Positions 42,812 to 52,125 of a DNA stretch of 62,000 nucleotides are shown here, one piece after another. The notes under the pieces were generated by a model. The model was not told the origin of the DNA and did no database searches. It saw only the letters and a program-made list of their open reading frames with translations. Origin of the DNA: Adiantum capillus-veneris (lineage: Eukaryota; Streptophyta; Polypodiopsida; Polypodiales; Pteridaceae); the NCBI GenBank assembly GCA_014529385.2, contig CM043958.1, positions 89,303,025 to 89,365,024 on the forward strand. Reading direction: 5' to 3'. The stretch's first letter is position 1; each line of letters starts with the position of its first letter. A program made the position numbers and the translations under genes.

Positions 42812-43850
42812 AGGTCTCTGCCGCCCGCTTTGTGTGTGAACCCTACGCTAGTTTTCGCGACAAAACGACAAACATGCGCGAAAAGATCAAGGTGTTGAGC
42901 CTACCTCTCATGTCTGAAGCCCGTCAGGTATCCGTGCACGTTGTAGAAGCTGCTGGAAGGTCCGTCCACTCTAGGTGGCAGAAGCTCTCTCCATAAAGTC
43001 AATAGTGAAAATGAGGTGAAAATTTCTTATAATGGAGGTCCCCGAACCACTTTTCATGAAATTTGACATGTGCTCCCACCTTCTTGTGAGATGCGGTTTA
43101 GGCTCAAAAATTTCTTGATTTGGACTCCATTTGCTTTGTTTACCAGAAATTTGGCATTTCGGTCAAAACCTGGCCAAAACACGCTTTCCGCTCTAGTCTC
43201 ATAATTGCACCCCCACTATACCATAGGTTGTCCTATAGTGACTGATCATCCCCATATTTGTTGTTTTTCATTACGACCGTTTTTCACGTGCTTTTTGTAT
43301 TTTTGAAGTTTTTCTGCCAAAAATTAGCAAAATTAAAAGGAAAATAGCAAATCAAACCCAGAAAATCCCCAAAAATCAAAATAAATCACAAACACCACTG
43401 CAAAATATTATATACACTCATATCCAATTTTTATGGCCGGATTTCTCCGTTTTACCAATATTTTTCCCGAAAAATGGCTATTTCTACTTATATACACACC
43501 TGGGGGCTTGATTTGGCGTTTGACCCCATATATCTTTAGATACATGCTGTATAAGGGCATATGTACTTGGTTGGTCCAAAAAAAATTGCAATCAAACAAC
43601 AACCCTTAAAATAGTCGAAAATCATGCCCTTTTTTGCTCTTTCTGCTATTGGTTCCGCGTTTGAGAATGCCTCCCCCCCTCCTATTCGGAGTCCTCCTGG
43701 ACGACAAGGTATTGCCTAAGAGTATGTACCGTGCATAGGTTGAAAAATTTGTGCTAATGCTTGGCCGATTAATGTGGCCCTAATTTATGCATACTCGATC
43801 AATGCATGGAAAAATTAATGTTGTGCAAGAGAAGGGAATAAGCCATATGC
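42812..43850. other. Unclassified stretch between G1 and G3
   Basis: About 1 kb with no coding motif. It starts TAGGTCTCTGCCGCCC where the G1 RNase H stops. It may be a solo LTR or the 3' untranslated and LTR region of G3, but it does not match the G3 right LTR at 54977-55908. A purine-rich stretch on the minus strand (GAATAGGAGGGGGGGAGGC, 43668-43690) could be a polypurine tract. Confidence 0.4.
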
Positions 43851-45161
43851 TTATTGGCATTCGCCGTCGAGGTTTCCTGTTTTCTTTGCAAGTAACAGCT
43901 GTAACTCTACTGCTCTCTGTTTAATTGTCTTTTTTGCAAAAGGCAATCGCTTTGCTGCTACTGTTGATATAACCGTAGTTGTTTCTATGGAGAGGATTGG
44001 CTTGTGGCCGGAATGGCCGTGGACCGTAATTCCTTTGCTTTCCATTGGTAGCTTGTTTTTGCCAGTTTTTGCTAGTTTTTTGCTACTTCCTTGGTTGCCA
44101 TTGTTTTGTTGCGGATTGGCATCCACATAAGGCGATTGTCTTTTTTTCAAATGCAGTTGTCTGCCTGCCGTTGTTGCTTGTACTGAAGGGAGTTCCTTTT
44201 GCTTTTGTTTCGGTATCCAAATGCGAGTAACATTTGGGTTATTGTTGAGGATTTTCTTTGGGATCCATATATGTTTTATGCCCTTGGTTTTTGGTTGAAC
44301 TATCGGCTTTGGTTGAATTCTTTCGTTGCATTGTTGTTTGTCTGCCATGTCATTTCTATCCTTCCGCATCCATAGTTGTTTCCCTTGTTTTGGTAATCTA
44401 GATCTTTGCACTGTGGTCGGTGACTTCGTATGTCTATAGTTAGCATGGTTGGCTTTTACCTGTCTGTTGGCCTTGGGTATCATGTTGTTCTTTAGTGGCA
44501 TTCGTGCTTTTGGCTCTTTTTCGAGTGATTGCATTGCTTGCAGCTGATTATTCCGGTTTTGTGGAGCAAAGGCTATCACCTGTTGTTCTTGTGCATGCTC
44601 AATTTTGACTGCATTTGCATTCCAATCGATCTGCACATTGTACTCTTTTTGCCAAGGTTGTCCCAACATCATTGGGTGTTGTGTGCTTTCATCCTCCACC
44701 ACATAGAATTTGTGTGGGTAAATATATTGATGTACTTGTACATGCAATATAGTCCATCCCAATGTTTTCAACGAGTGTGATGTACTACTTTCCAGCACTT
44801 GAGGAGTAGGATGAAGTTGTCCTGTGGTTTTGAGCTGTTGGTATAATCCGTAAGAGATCAAATTTTCTTGAGCTCCAGAATCAAGCAATGCCGTCGATTC
44901 AACTTGATTGCTACCCACTTTGACTGCAATTATTGGCTCCACTGTGTCTTCATCCAACTGCGTTATTCGAATGGCATTGATTTGTAATGGTGCTCCACTT
45001 TGTTGCTGTTGTCGCAGAAGTCTTCTTTTTGCAATGCGTTCTTGTGCTTCTGCTTGAGCTTCCTCTCGTACTCTCTGTTTTTCCTTCATTCGTTGTTTTC
45101 CTTGATGGATTGTTGGAGCATCTCCTGTGTTAGTGGTAAATGATATTTCCTTAGTCGACAT
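43851..45161 (-). CDS. G3 post-integrase ORF with retropepsin-like domain
   Basis: 436 codons, intact. Residues 10-55 are charged and helical. Residues 75-182 look like an aspartic protease half-fold: IIAVKVGSNQVESTALLDSG with Asp94-Ser95-Gly96, QENLISYGLYQQLKTTG, then FYVVED and MMLGQPWQKEYNVQIDW (LGQPW at 166-170). The rest is Lys/Arg/Gln-rich with LWMRK (263-267) and two IWIPK motifs (298-302 and 314-318). It starts 76 bp inside the integrase ORF in the -1 frame relative to it, so it could be made by frameshifting, reinitiation or a subgenomic RNA. The element already has a separate protease (49070-49921). Alternative: a fragment of another element's gag-pro fused here by chance. Confidence 0.7.
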   Translation of the reverse strand: MSTKEISFTTNTGDAPTIHQGKQRMKEKQRVREEAQAEAQERIAKRRLLRQQQQSGAPLQINAIRITQLDEDTVEPIIAVKVGSNQVESTALLDSGAQENLISYGLYQQLKTTGQLHPTPQVLESSTSHSLKTLGWTILHVQVHQYIYPHKFYVVEDESTQHPMMLGQPWQKEYNVQIDWNANAVKIEHAQEQQVIAFAPQNRNNQLQAMQSLEKEPKARMPLKNNMIPKANRQVKANHANYRHTKSPTTVQRSRLPKQGKQLWMRKDRNDMADKQQCNERIQPKPIVQPKTKGIKHIWIPKKILNNNPNVTRIWIPKQKQKELPSVQATTAGRQLHLKKRQSPYVDANPQQNNGNQGSSKKLAKTGKNKLPMESKGITVHGHSGHKPILSIETTTVISTVAAKRLPFAKKTIKQRAVELQLLLAKKTGNLDGECQ

Positions 45162-46474
45162 CCACTAATCCAATTTGGCATTTCTTCACCTGCTAATGTA
45201 GCAAGCTTGACAGCTCCGCTTTGTGATAGATCACTAATCACAAAGAGTCCCATCCCTCGCTTTTTAAGTTTCTTGGCATGTTGCTTCAATATAAACAAGT
45301 ACATAATCACCTGTTTTGAACTCTTTAGTGCGCACATGCTTGTCAAAAAACTCATTTGTCTTCTCTTTTTAGCATAGATTGAAGCTACAGCTCTCAAGCG
45401 GAGTTCATCTAGCTTTTCAAGATCATCTATTCTTGAAGAGAGCTCATGCCCTGTCCATTCTAAGCGTTTCGCTACTAGTAGAGTTGGAATTAAAAACTCT
45501 CTAGGTAGTATAGCATTTAGGCCAAACACCATGTTGTACGGTGTTGTTTCTATCGATGTTTTGTAAGCTACCCTGTATGCCCATAGTGTTGAGTGTAGCT
45601 GCTGATCCCAATCTGTTCTTGACTTTGACACTATTTTAGTGAGAACCGTGCACAGTGTTTTATTTGTGGCCTCGGCTTGTCCATTGGCCTGTGGATGGTA
45701 TGGAGCACATTTCCTATGTATGACCATGAATTCCTCTAGCAGATATTCAAAGACTTCATTAAGAAAATGTGTCCCAGTATCACTGACAATTTCTATTGGT
45801 AAACCGTATCGTACAAAAACATTCTCATACAAAAATTGTGCAGTAGTTCGTGCATCTGCTTTTTGCTTTGCCTTGGCTTCGACCCATTTTGTGAGATAGT
45901 CCGTAGCCACAATGATATATTGGGTATGGGTGCGATATGCAGGTGGTGAGATAGGTCCCACAAAATCAATGCCCCATTTAGCAAATACTCTTGCTCCCAT
46001 CATTGGCCGTAGTGGCATCTCATCTCTCTTTATCGGCACTTTGGTGCACTGAAATGCGTCACAACGCTTTACAAACTCTTCAGCATCCATGTGCAATGTA
46101 GGCCACCATATACCTGCGATTAAGACAATTTTTGTCGTCTTATCGCCCGAAAAATGGCCTCCACTGATTCTGCTATGTGCATGTTCTAGAATCAGCAGGC
46201 ATTCACTTTCACTTGCACAGATTCTAAGTTGATTGTCCTTTCCTCGCTTATAGAGTTGGTTCCCAATTATCTGAAAGTCCTGAGCTTCCACATCTATATC
46301 CCTTTTTCGTGCTCTTGTGATGTTCTCAGGAAATGTCCTGGTGGTTAAAAAATCAATGATATATTGACTCCATGCAGGTGCAATGTTTACCTGAAACAAT
46401 GTCGCGTGATCCACTAGTCGTTTGGCATTACATATAGTACAATTGGTAACATAAGAATGTGTGTCCGCATACAT
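45086..46474 (-). CDS. int: G3 integrase
   Basis: 462 residues. Zinc region LILEHAHSRISGGHFSGDKT and FVKRCDAFQCTK; core WGIDFVGPISPP (first Asp), VATDYLTKWVEAKAKQKADA, IEIVSDTGTHFLNEVFEYL (second Asp), PYHPQANGQAEATNKTL (Glu 35 residues after the second Asp). The triad is intact. It then continues through TDWDQQLHSTLWAYRVAYKT and MVFGLNAILPREFLIPTL to a C-terminal region ending SGCRLRKYHLPLTQEM. The open frame starts at an ATG downstream of a stop in the same frame as the RNase H ORF, so in the intact parent it was part of one polyprotein. Confidence 0.92.
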   Translation of the reverse strand: MYADTHSYVTNCTICNAKRLVDHATLFQVNIAPAWSQYIIDFLTTRTFPENITRARKRDIDVEAQDFQIIGNQLYKRGKDNQLRICASESECLLILEHAHSRISGGHFSGDKTTKIVLIAGIWWPTLHMDAEEFVKRCDAFQCTKVPIKRDEMPLRPMMGARVFAKWGIDFVGPISPPAYRTHTQYIIVATDYLTKWVEAKAKQKADARTTAQFLYENVFVRYGLPIEIVSDTGTHFLNEVFEYLLEEFMVIHRKCAPYHPQANGQAEATNKTLCTVLTKIVSKSRTDWDQQLHSTLWAYRVAYKTSIETTPYNMVFGLNAILPREFLIPTLLVAKRLEWTGHELSSRIDDLEKLDELRLRAVASIYAKKRRQMSFLTSMCALKSSKQVIMYLFILKQHAKKLKKRGMGLFVISDLSQSGAVKLATLAGEEMPNWISGCRLRKYHLPLTQEMLQQSIKENNE

Positions 46475-46648
46475 AGTTGGCCAATAAACCCCTAACTATT
46501 TAAGTCTCTGGTGTGTTTTCACTGTTGAACAATGAAATGCACAATCCTAGATATGTGCTTCTTCAAGGTAGCACCCGAATTCTTTTGGATTTATACATAA
46601 TCGTAGGATTTGGTCCGATCCTAGATGATACAGCCATCCTGCTATCAA

Positions 46649-47560
46649 CTAGAAGTTTTTTGTTTGTCGAATTGTTTGTTGTTTGGATTTGTACTCCGTA
46701 TTATCAAACCTACTTCCAAAGGAAAGAATGCTAAAAATTTCTTGAGACCATTTGGGTATCATTTCAATGTTGAAAAGATAAGCATCTGGTATGCCATCAT
46801 CTACTCCTTCAGGAGCTTCCCCGTTGTGCATCCTTGAAAGATGATCCGCTCGTAGATGGGTTTTACCCTTTTTTATCACCACTGTGAAGTCAAACTCTAG
46901 CAATATAATAAACGAGCGTACAATTCTCCCTGTATTGCATGGTTTATTTACCAGATACAAAAGAGCTTGATGATCTCTAAAGAAAACAAAATTTTTTGCG
47001 AGCAAATAATGCCGGAATTTCTTTACAGCATAAATCATTCCTAACCCTTCTCGTTCGGTGGTTGTGTAGTTCTTTTCCGCATTGTTTAACTGTCGATTTG
47101 CATAACACACTGGAAAATCCATTGTTCCGTCTCCAGGTTGAGCCAGAATACTTCCGATTGCATATGCGGAAGCATCAATGTGAACATGGAATATCTTTTC
47201 CCAATCTGGTGCTTTAAGTATAGGTGCTGATATAAGGTTTTCCTTCAGCTTTTGGAATGAAGTTTCACACTCCTTGGTCCAATCGAAATTGACTAGCAAA
47301 CGATACAGAGGTTGTGCGATAACCGCATACATGTATATGAATCTTCGATAATATCCGCAGTGTCCCATGAAGGATTGCACTTGTTTAGCATTAGTAGGCC
47401 TGGATAGGTCTACTATGACTTTGACTTTGCCTAGGTCAGTGGTTATGCCATTTTTTGAGACAATGTGTCCTAAGATGCGGCCTTGCTTAACCATAAATAT
47501 ACACTTTTCCGGGTTAAGACAGATTCGATATGTCCTGCATTTTTCAAATACCTTTTGCAA
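46649..47560 (-). CDS. G3 RT thumb and RNase H
   Basis: RT connection: MQKVFEKCRTYRICLNPEKC, GRILGHIVSKNGITTDLGKV, QVQSFMGHCGYYRRFIY. RNase H: HVHIDASAYAIGSILAQPGD (catalytic Asp), CYANRQLNNAEKNYTTTERE, GLGMIYAVKKFRHYLL, FFRDHQALLYLVNKP (Asp), THLRADHLSRM. It is in frame with the RT ORF to its right, separated only by a stop at 47579-47581, and with the integrase to its left. Confidence 0.9.
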   Translation of the reverse strand: MQKVFEKCRTYRICLNPEKCIFMVKQGRILGHIVSKNGITTDLGKVKVIVDLSRPTNAKQVQSFMGHCGYYRRFIYMYAVIAQPLYRLLVNFDWTKECETSFQKLKENLISAPILKAPDWEKIFHVHIDASAYAIGSILAQPGDGTMDFPVCYANRQLNNAEKNYTTTEREGLGMIYAVKKFRHYLLAKNFVFFRDHQALLYLVNKPCNTGRIVRSFIILLEFDFTVVIKKGKTHLRADHLSRMHNGEAPEGVDDGIPDAYLFNIEMIPKWSQEIFSILSFGSRFDNTEYKSKQQTIRQTKNF

Positions 47561-47578
47561 ATGGTCAATATGTTTCTC

Positions 47579-48385
47579 TCATAGAAGAGTGTATACACAA
47601 AGATCATCCATGTATATTTCTAAGAATATTCTCAGGTATTCTTTGAACGCGTGCGTCATTAACCTTTGGAAAGTAGCTGGAGCATTAGTTAAGCCAAACG
47701 GCATAACTCGATACGCATAAATTCCCCATTCTGTGGCAACCGCTATTTTGTGTGGATCCTCCCTTGCAATTGCCAGTTGGTTGTACCCCGAAAACCCATC
47801 CAGAAAGGAATAAGCTCGTTTTCCAGCCACCCGCTCAAGTACATGTTCTGTGATTGGCAAGGGATAATTATCCCTTATGGTGGTTGCATTTACCTTTTTG
47901 AGGTTTACACACACCCGCAGTTTTCCGTTATTTTTGGGAACTACCACAATGGGTGCCACCCAATCTGTATGTTCAATTTCATAGATGAATTCAGCTTCCA
48001 TTAGCTTGTCAATCTCCTCTTTGATTTGTTTAACAAATGTGTCATTATAAGTATAAGGACGTTGTTTGCTAGATTTTGCATCTGATTTCAAAGAAATTTT
48101 ATGTTGGCATATTGATGGATCAACTCCTTTGAGGTCTTTATAGGACCATGCAAATACATCTTTATACTTCTTGAGAAGTTGTGTTAGCCGTTCTTCTTCT
48201 TCAGGCTCTAAATCGTTTGCTATATAGACCGGCTGAGGCTTTTCACCTGGTTCCGAGAGGTCTATTCTTTTTGCATTTTCTGGCCCATCGTAAGATTCTT
48301 GGTTGGTTCTTTCCCTGACTAGTGGCATCATGACGATTTTTTTGTCATGGATGGTAAATTTCCGATAGTGTGATGGTACATTCAT
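47579..48385 (-). CDS. G3 reverse transcriptase
   Basis: RT fingers and palm: PSICQHKISLKSDAKSSKQR, DWVAPIVVVPKNNGKLRVCV, NLKKVNATTIRDNYPLPITE, YSFLDGFSGYNQLAIAREDP (catalytic Asp), MPFGLTNAPATFQRLMTHAF, IYMDDLCVYT (YMDD box). It ends at a stop directly after YTLL and the frame continues as the RNase H ORF. The catalytic residues are intact, so one point change separates this from an open RT-RNase H. Confidence 0.92.
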   Translation of the reverse strand: MNVPSHYRKFTIHDKKIVMMPLVRERTNQESYDGPENAKRIDLSEPGEKPQPVYIANDLEPEEEERLTQLLKKYKDVFAWSYKDLKGVDPSICQHKISLKSDAKSSKQRPYTYNDTFVKQIKEEIDKLMEAEFIYEIEHTDWVAPIVVVPKNNGKLRVCVNLKKVNATTIRDNYPLPITEHVLERVAGKRAYSFLDGFSGYNQLAIAREDPHKIAVATEWGIYAYRVMPFGLTNAPATFQRLMTHAFKEYLRIFLEIYMDDLCVYTLL

Positions 48386-49051
48386 GTTTCCTTTTTCTGA
48401 CTCCCCTTTACCATCACTATTTTCTTCAGTAGTCCATATCTCACATAAAGACCGTTTCAGTTCTTGGTATTTCTGTTTACGCTCCAGTTTGGTCCACTCT
48501 TGGTCTTTTGTTGTTTATTTTTTTTATTTTTGAGATTTTTGTGATTTTGTTTCTGTTTTAGCTTTTCGTTCCTGTTTTATTTCCTCTCGCGTTCTTTCCT
48601 TGCGATCTTTTGAGAATCTTCATGATATGTGATCTTTTATACAATCCTTTGCTTTTACAAGCATCAAATAGTGAGTTTTACCTTTTATCCTGGGCATCAG
48701 GTTCTTTCTCGCTTTGTTTTCTGCTCGTTTCCTCCTATAGCGTTCCTGGCGTCTAGGGTGCTGATTAGCAAAATCATAAAACTTGATATTCTCGGTTTCC
48801 CTTCCACGCTCACTTGAGGTGCCTGAACACTCATTATCTGCGTCATCATTGACTTCCAGATGTTCAGAGTTGTTATAAAACTCTTCTTGTTCTAGTGGTT
48901 CTATCGTCTCGTCTTCTCCTAGTATAATGCTTACCATGTAGTAGGGTAGCACATCATAGCTATCCTTATCGCAAAATTTTGTTGTTGGACTATCTGTAAT
49001 GGTACAGACATCCAATGTTGCTAGTATGTGTTCCCATTCTAGAGGTTCCAA
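48386..49051 (-). pseudogene. G3 protease-RT linker
   Basis: Acidic then basic linker between protease and RT: MEPLEWEHILATLDVCTITD, ETIEPLEQEEFYNNSEHLEV, RRQERYRRKRAENKARKNLM. No enzyme motif. It is followed by a frame-broken basic stretch (48400-48620) rich in R/K/E on the minus strand. It is in the same frame as protease and RT. Confidence 0.6.
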
Positions 49052-49069
49052 GGCATCTTCAGGGAAAGG

Positions 49070-49921
49070 TTACGGAATATACTCCTTGTCCTCTATCTCT
49101 CTTTCTAAGATGCATTCCTCTCTTCTTAAGCTTCCACAATGTGAAGCTCCGCACATCCATAGCTCTTTTTGTTGCCCTAACCATGCTGGGAGTTCCGATC
49201 CTACTACTGTAGCTGAATCAAACTCTTCCACAGGTGTTTGGTTCACATATTTGTAACTATGGTCTTTCAGGTATATTTTAGTTGTTGTCTCACCATGTGT
49301 GAGGTATATGTGGTCGTAACCCCAATCTTGGACCATCTTCAATTGTCGCATGAATGGTCTTCCCAAGATGATCTCATAATTGTTCTTTTTGTCGAAATCG
49401 ACTATCGCAAATGTATGCTCATACTCGATTCCACACGAAGTAACAATTACCTTTTCTAAGAGTCCTAGAGGCTTCTCCATGAACCCATTTGCCAATTGCA
49501 ATTTCATTTTGGTAGCTCTCAAAGCTGGTTTTCCCCATTTTTTCCAGATTTCCTTGGTGGCGATAGCAACTCCCACTCCACTGTCAAGAATAGCTTTGGT
49601 AACTACTCCTTGGAATTCTACTGGTAGTGTGGTGTTTCCATCTTCTCCCTCGCAATACTCTCCAACCTTATTTAATGGTACTGGCCTAGTGTTTAGTTGA
49701 GGCCTGTCCAACTCTCTGATCCCTTCCTGTAGCCTCAAGGTGGGGTCTTTCACTCCAAATTTTTCTAGGCATTTATCTACTGTGGTCCACATGTTTGGTC
49801 GTAACCTTAGGAGTTCTTCTAATGTGATTGTGCATGCCACCGGGGTGGACAATAACTCAATCAATCCTTGCGAATCCATCACTTTGTTAGAAGAAAGTCT
49901 TTGAGATGGGATTGCTCTCAC
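49070..49921 (-). CDS. G3 retroviral-type aspartic protease
   Basis: 283 codons. The retropepsin-like domain spans about residues 98-195: LPVEFQGVVTKAILDSGVGV with Asp113-Ser114-Gly115, ATKEIWKKWGKPALRATKMK, then FAIVDFDKKNNYEIILGRPF (ILGRPF motif). It would cut the Gag-Pol polyprotein. It is in frame with the preceding linker ORF and with the RT. This is the element's normal protease position, which makes the second protease-like domain at 43851-45161 notable. Confidence 0.85.
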   Translation of the reverse strand: MRAIPSQRLSSNKVMDSQGLIELLSTPVACTITLEELLRLRPNMWTTVDKCLEKFGVKDPTLRLQEGIRELDRPQLNTRPVPLNKVGEYCEGEDGNTTLPVEFQGVVTKAILDSGVGVAIATKEIWKKWGKPALRATKMKLQLANGFMEKPLGLLEKVIVTSCGIEYEHTFAIVDFDKKNNYEIILGRPFMRQLKMVQDWGYDHIYLTHGETTTKIYLKDHSYKYVNQTPVEEFDSATVVGSELPAWLGQQKELWMCGASHCGSLRREECILEREIEDKEYIP

Positions 49922-50005
49922 TTCCGACTTGGCTTCATACTCTCCTAGGTAAGAGGGTAAAGTTCTCAGCGAGTCTGGTTGGCTGTGCCCCGAACTAATT
50001 GATCC

Positions 50006-50962
50006 CTAGTCTCCCCCTTGTGAATGTATCTCAAAGTTCATTTGTGATCTTGCCTCATATTCTTCAATAGGATGTAAGATTACATTCTTCTCTTTTCTTG
50101 TGCTATTCATGTGGTTACTCATCTTGTTAGCCTCGTTGGCCTCACGGATTTGCTTCCACATATCATCTAGACTGTTACAGTCCTTAACCATTTCTGTCAA
50201 TGTTTTAGGTTGGACCCCATCACTTGCCTCATCTGTTGCGTTTGGCACTATGATAGGCTCTCCTCTGGACTCATAGGCATTAGTGAGTCTTTCCTTTGTT
50301 TCTACATGTTTCTCTAAAGTTGGTTGGATAGGGGTTAGAGCTGGTGCCTCATGCCAATTTGCAGGTTTACCCAGCGGGTCTTCCATCAATGATTGAGTTG
50401 TTTCGATCATCTTTTTACACATTTCCAACCTTTCTTTTTCTATTTCTGCATATGTAAAAGTCGTCCACCTTTGCTCCTGGGTTTGGTTCTTTTTTATTCT
50501 GGCTTCATAAGCTTTTAGAAGCGCATCCAACTGCTCATTTACCTTGTCTGCCAATAGAGATCCTCCTGATCCTGTACTTTTGGGCTCTGCTATTTCCTTG
50601 GGTGCTATGGTTGTCGTGGTGTGTGAGCTTAAGCTAGCTAGATCCTCTAACCGCTCTAATCTATCCTTTGTATGTTTTAACTCCTCAGATAGAGCTGTTT
50701 TCTCTCGTTCTTTCCTGGCTTTCATACGCGCCTTTCTAGCTTTCCAAGTGCTTCTCTGATTTTTTGTTTCTGAACTTTGGGCATCGGTTTTTGGCTCTTC
50801 AATTATGGGTTCGTTCGTCATTCTTTGAGCTTGGCCTCGTGTCACTGCCTGAATAGGTATGATTGTTTCATTTTTCGACCCTCCACTAGAAGGTACTGTT
50901 TCTAGCATGTTCAAGGTGGTTTTTGCTCCTTTGCTCGGGTTTTTAGGGCAATCGGGAATCAA
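50006..50962 (-). CDS. G3 Gag-protease linker ORF
   Basis: 318 codons opening with LIPDCPKNPSKGAK (the HxxPDCP end of a zinc-knuckle-like motif; the upstream Cys pair is not visible), then a charged coiled-coil-prone stretch (KARKARMKARKEREKTALSE, ELKHTKDRLERLEDLASLSS). It overlaps the Gag stop by a few bases in a different frame, as in elements that frameshift between gag and pol, although a mutation could give the same picture. Confidence 0.65.
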   Translation of the reverse strand: MIPDCPKNPSKGAKTTLNMLETVPSSGGSKNETIIPIQAVTRGQAQRMTNEPIIEEPKTDAQSSETKNQRSTWKARKARMKARKEREKTALSEELKHTKDRLERLEDLASLSSHTTTTIAPKEIAEPKSTGSGGSLLADKVNEQLDALLKAYEARIKKNQTQEQRWTTFTYAEIEKERLEMCKKMIETTQSLMEDPLGKPANWHEAPALTPIQPTLEKHVETKERLTNAYESRGEPIIVPNATDEASDGVQPKTLTEMVKDCNSLDDMWKQIREANEANKMSNHMNSTRKEKNVILHPIEEYEARSQMNFEIHSQGGD

Positions 50963-52113
50963 ATGAGTAGTAATCCTGGTAGGGGTGGTTGTTGCCCCAA
51001 CACCGGTTGTGCTCTTTCTACACCTACAGGTCCTGGTAGGTTGCCTGCTTGATACCTAGGCATCGGTGGAACTTGAGGAGAAGCTACCGGAGCTTGGGGA
51101 GTGTAAGGTCTCTCTCTCACATATCCCTTGTTATAATAACATTCCTCGGTCCCATGGTTTGTCCATTTTTGTTCAATAGCACACCACTTGGGCTGTTTAG
51201 CATGGGGTTTGGTGTACAAGTTAATTTTTTTTAGCACTTCATCTACAAGCAGCTCTTGGTTTACAACTACTTCTCCTTTCGGTGCTGTCTTAGAAGACTT
51301 GCTTCCACTTTGTTGTGAAGATGAATTGTCGTCAAGGTCCTTGAACTCCCCCTCTTTGTAGAAAACACAATTTTCCACAAGGTAAAGAGCCTCCTTGGTC
51401 AACTCATTCAACGCCGTGCTCCTCTTCATATGTAAGTCTTTCTGGAGATCCGCATTCCTTAGTCCTTGGATAAATATAAGCATAAGTCTGGAATGAGTTG
51501 GCAGTTCTTCCACAGGATAGAACTTAACATATCTTTTTAGTCTTAGGGCTGCCTTTTGTACAGATTCTCCATCTTTCTGTTTGAATTTATGGATTTGTGA
51601 GACGGTATTATGAGCTATCCCCCTTTGTGAGAATTCCTCGATAAATTTGTCAAACACTTCCTCCATAGACTCAAAGTCTCTACGATCTACAGAGTCAAAC
51701 CAAGTGGCATCATCATCCTCTAGGGTTAGTCCAAACCCTGCAAATTGGGTAGGGAAGTCTAACACCTCTTCGGCTCTAATTACACGCACAAAGGCTGCTA
51801 CATGATCTCTTGGGTCTTTGTTTCCTTTGTATTTCTTGTTTACCCATTTTTGCACTTGAGAAGGTCTAATTCTACGATGGTCTACAAACCTCATCATTGG
51901 ATCTCCTCCCAATCGATATACCTCCTCAGGTTTTCTGTAGTAGACTAGTTCCTCTCCCAGTGGTGCTCCTAAGCCATAATTTCTAATAGTTCTCGCCAGA
52001 GATGGTTCATCTCTTCGAACTCGTTCTAAGGGTGGCCCTCCAGGCTCTGTTGACCCTTGAGTCTTTGGCTTACTCTCTCCTTGATACCTTGAATAGAGTG
52101 GTGGTTCTTGCAA
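50959..52113 (-). CDS. gag: G3 Gag capsid
   Basis: Retrotransposon Gag core: GNKDPRDHVAAFVRVIRAEE, TQFAGFGLTLEDDDATWFDS, EEVFDKFIEEFSQRGIAHNT, FKQKDGESVQKAALRLKRYV, HSRLMLIFIQGLRNADLQKD (the usual DPxxHVxxF, ATxWxxS and FxxxFS patterns). It is followed by WCAIEQKWTNHGTEECYYNK, a Cys/His cluster, and a Pro/Gln-rich tail. The frame also extends upstream to 52338, broken by a TGA at 52126-52128. Confidence 0.85.
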   Translation of the reverse strand: MQEPPLYSRYQGESKPKTQGSTEPGGPPLERVRRDEPSLARTIRNYGLGAPLGEELVYYRKPEEVYRLGGDPMMRFVDHRRIRPSQVQKWVNKKYKGNKDPRDHVAAFVRVIRAEEVLDFPTQFAGFGLTLEDDDATWFDSVDRRDFESMEEVFDKFIEEFSQRGIAHNTVSQIHKFKQKDGESVQKAALRLKRYVKFYPVEELPTHSRLMLIFIQGLRNADLQKDLHMKRSTALNELTKEALYLVENCVFYKEGEFKDLDDNSSSQQSGSKSSKTAPKGEVVVNQELLVDEVLKKINLYTKPHAKQPKWCAIEQKWTNHGTEECYYNKGYVRERPYTPQAPVASPQVPPMPRYQAGNLPGPVGVERAQPVLGQQPPLPGLLLI

Positions 52114-52125
52114 ATCCCTTAACCC

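Noticed and set aside
42809-43711. Solo LTR starting TGTAGGTCTCTG and ending GACGACA
   Set aside because: Ends are plausible TG..CA but no 5-bp duplication and no second copy are visible, so I left the stretch unclassified.
43851-44200. Left LTR for Gypsy G3 near its coding end
   Set aside because: I compared 42811-43850 with the right LTR (54977-55908) by eye and saw no shared ends or internal blocks.
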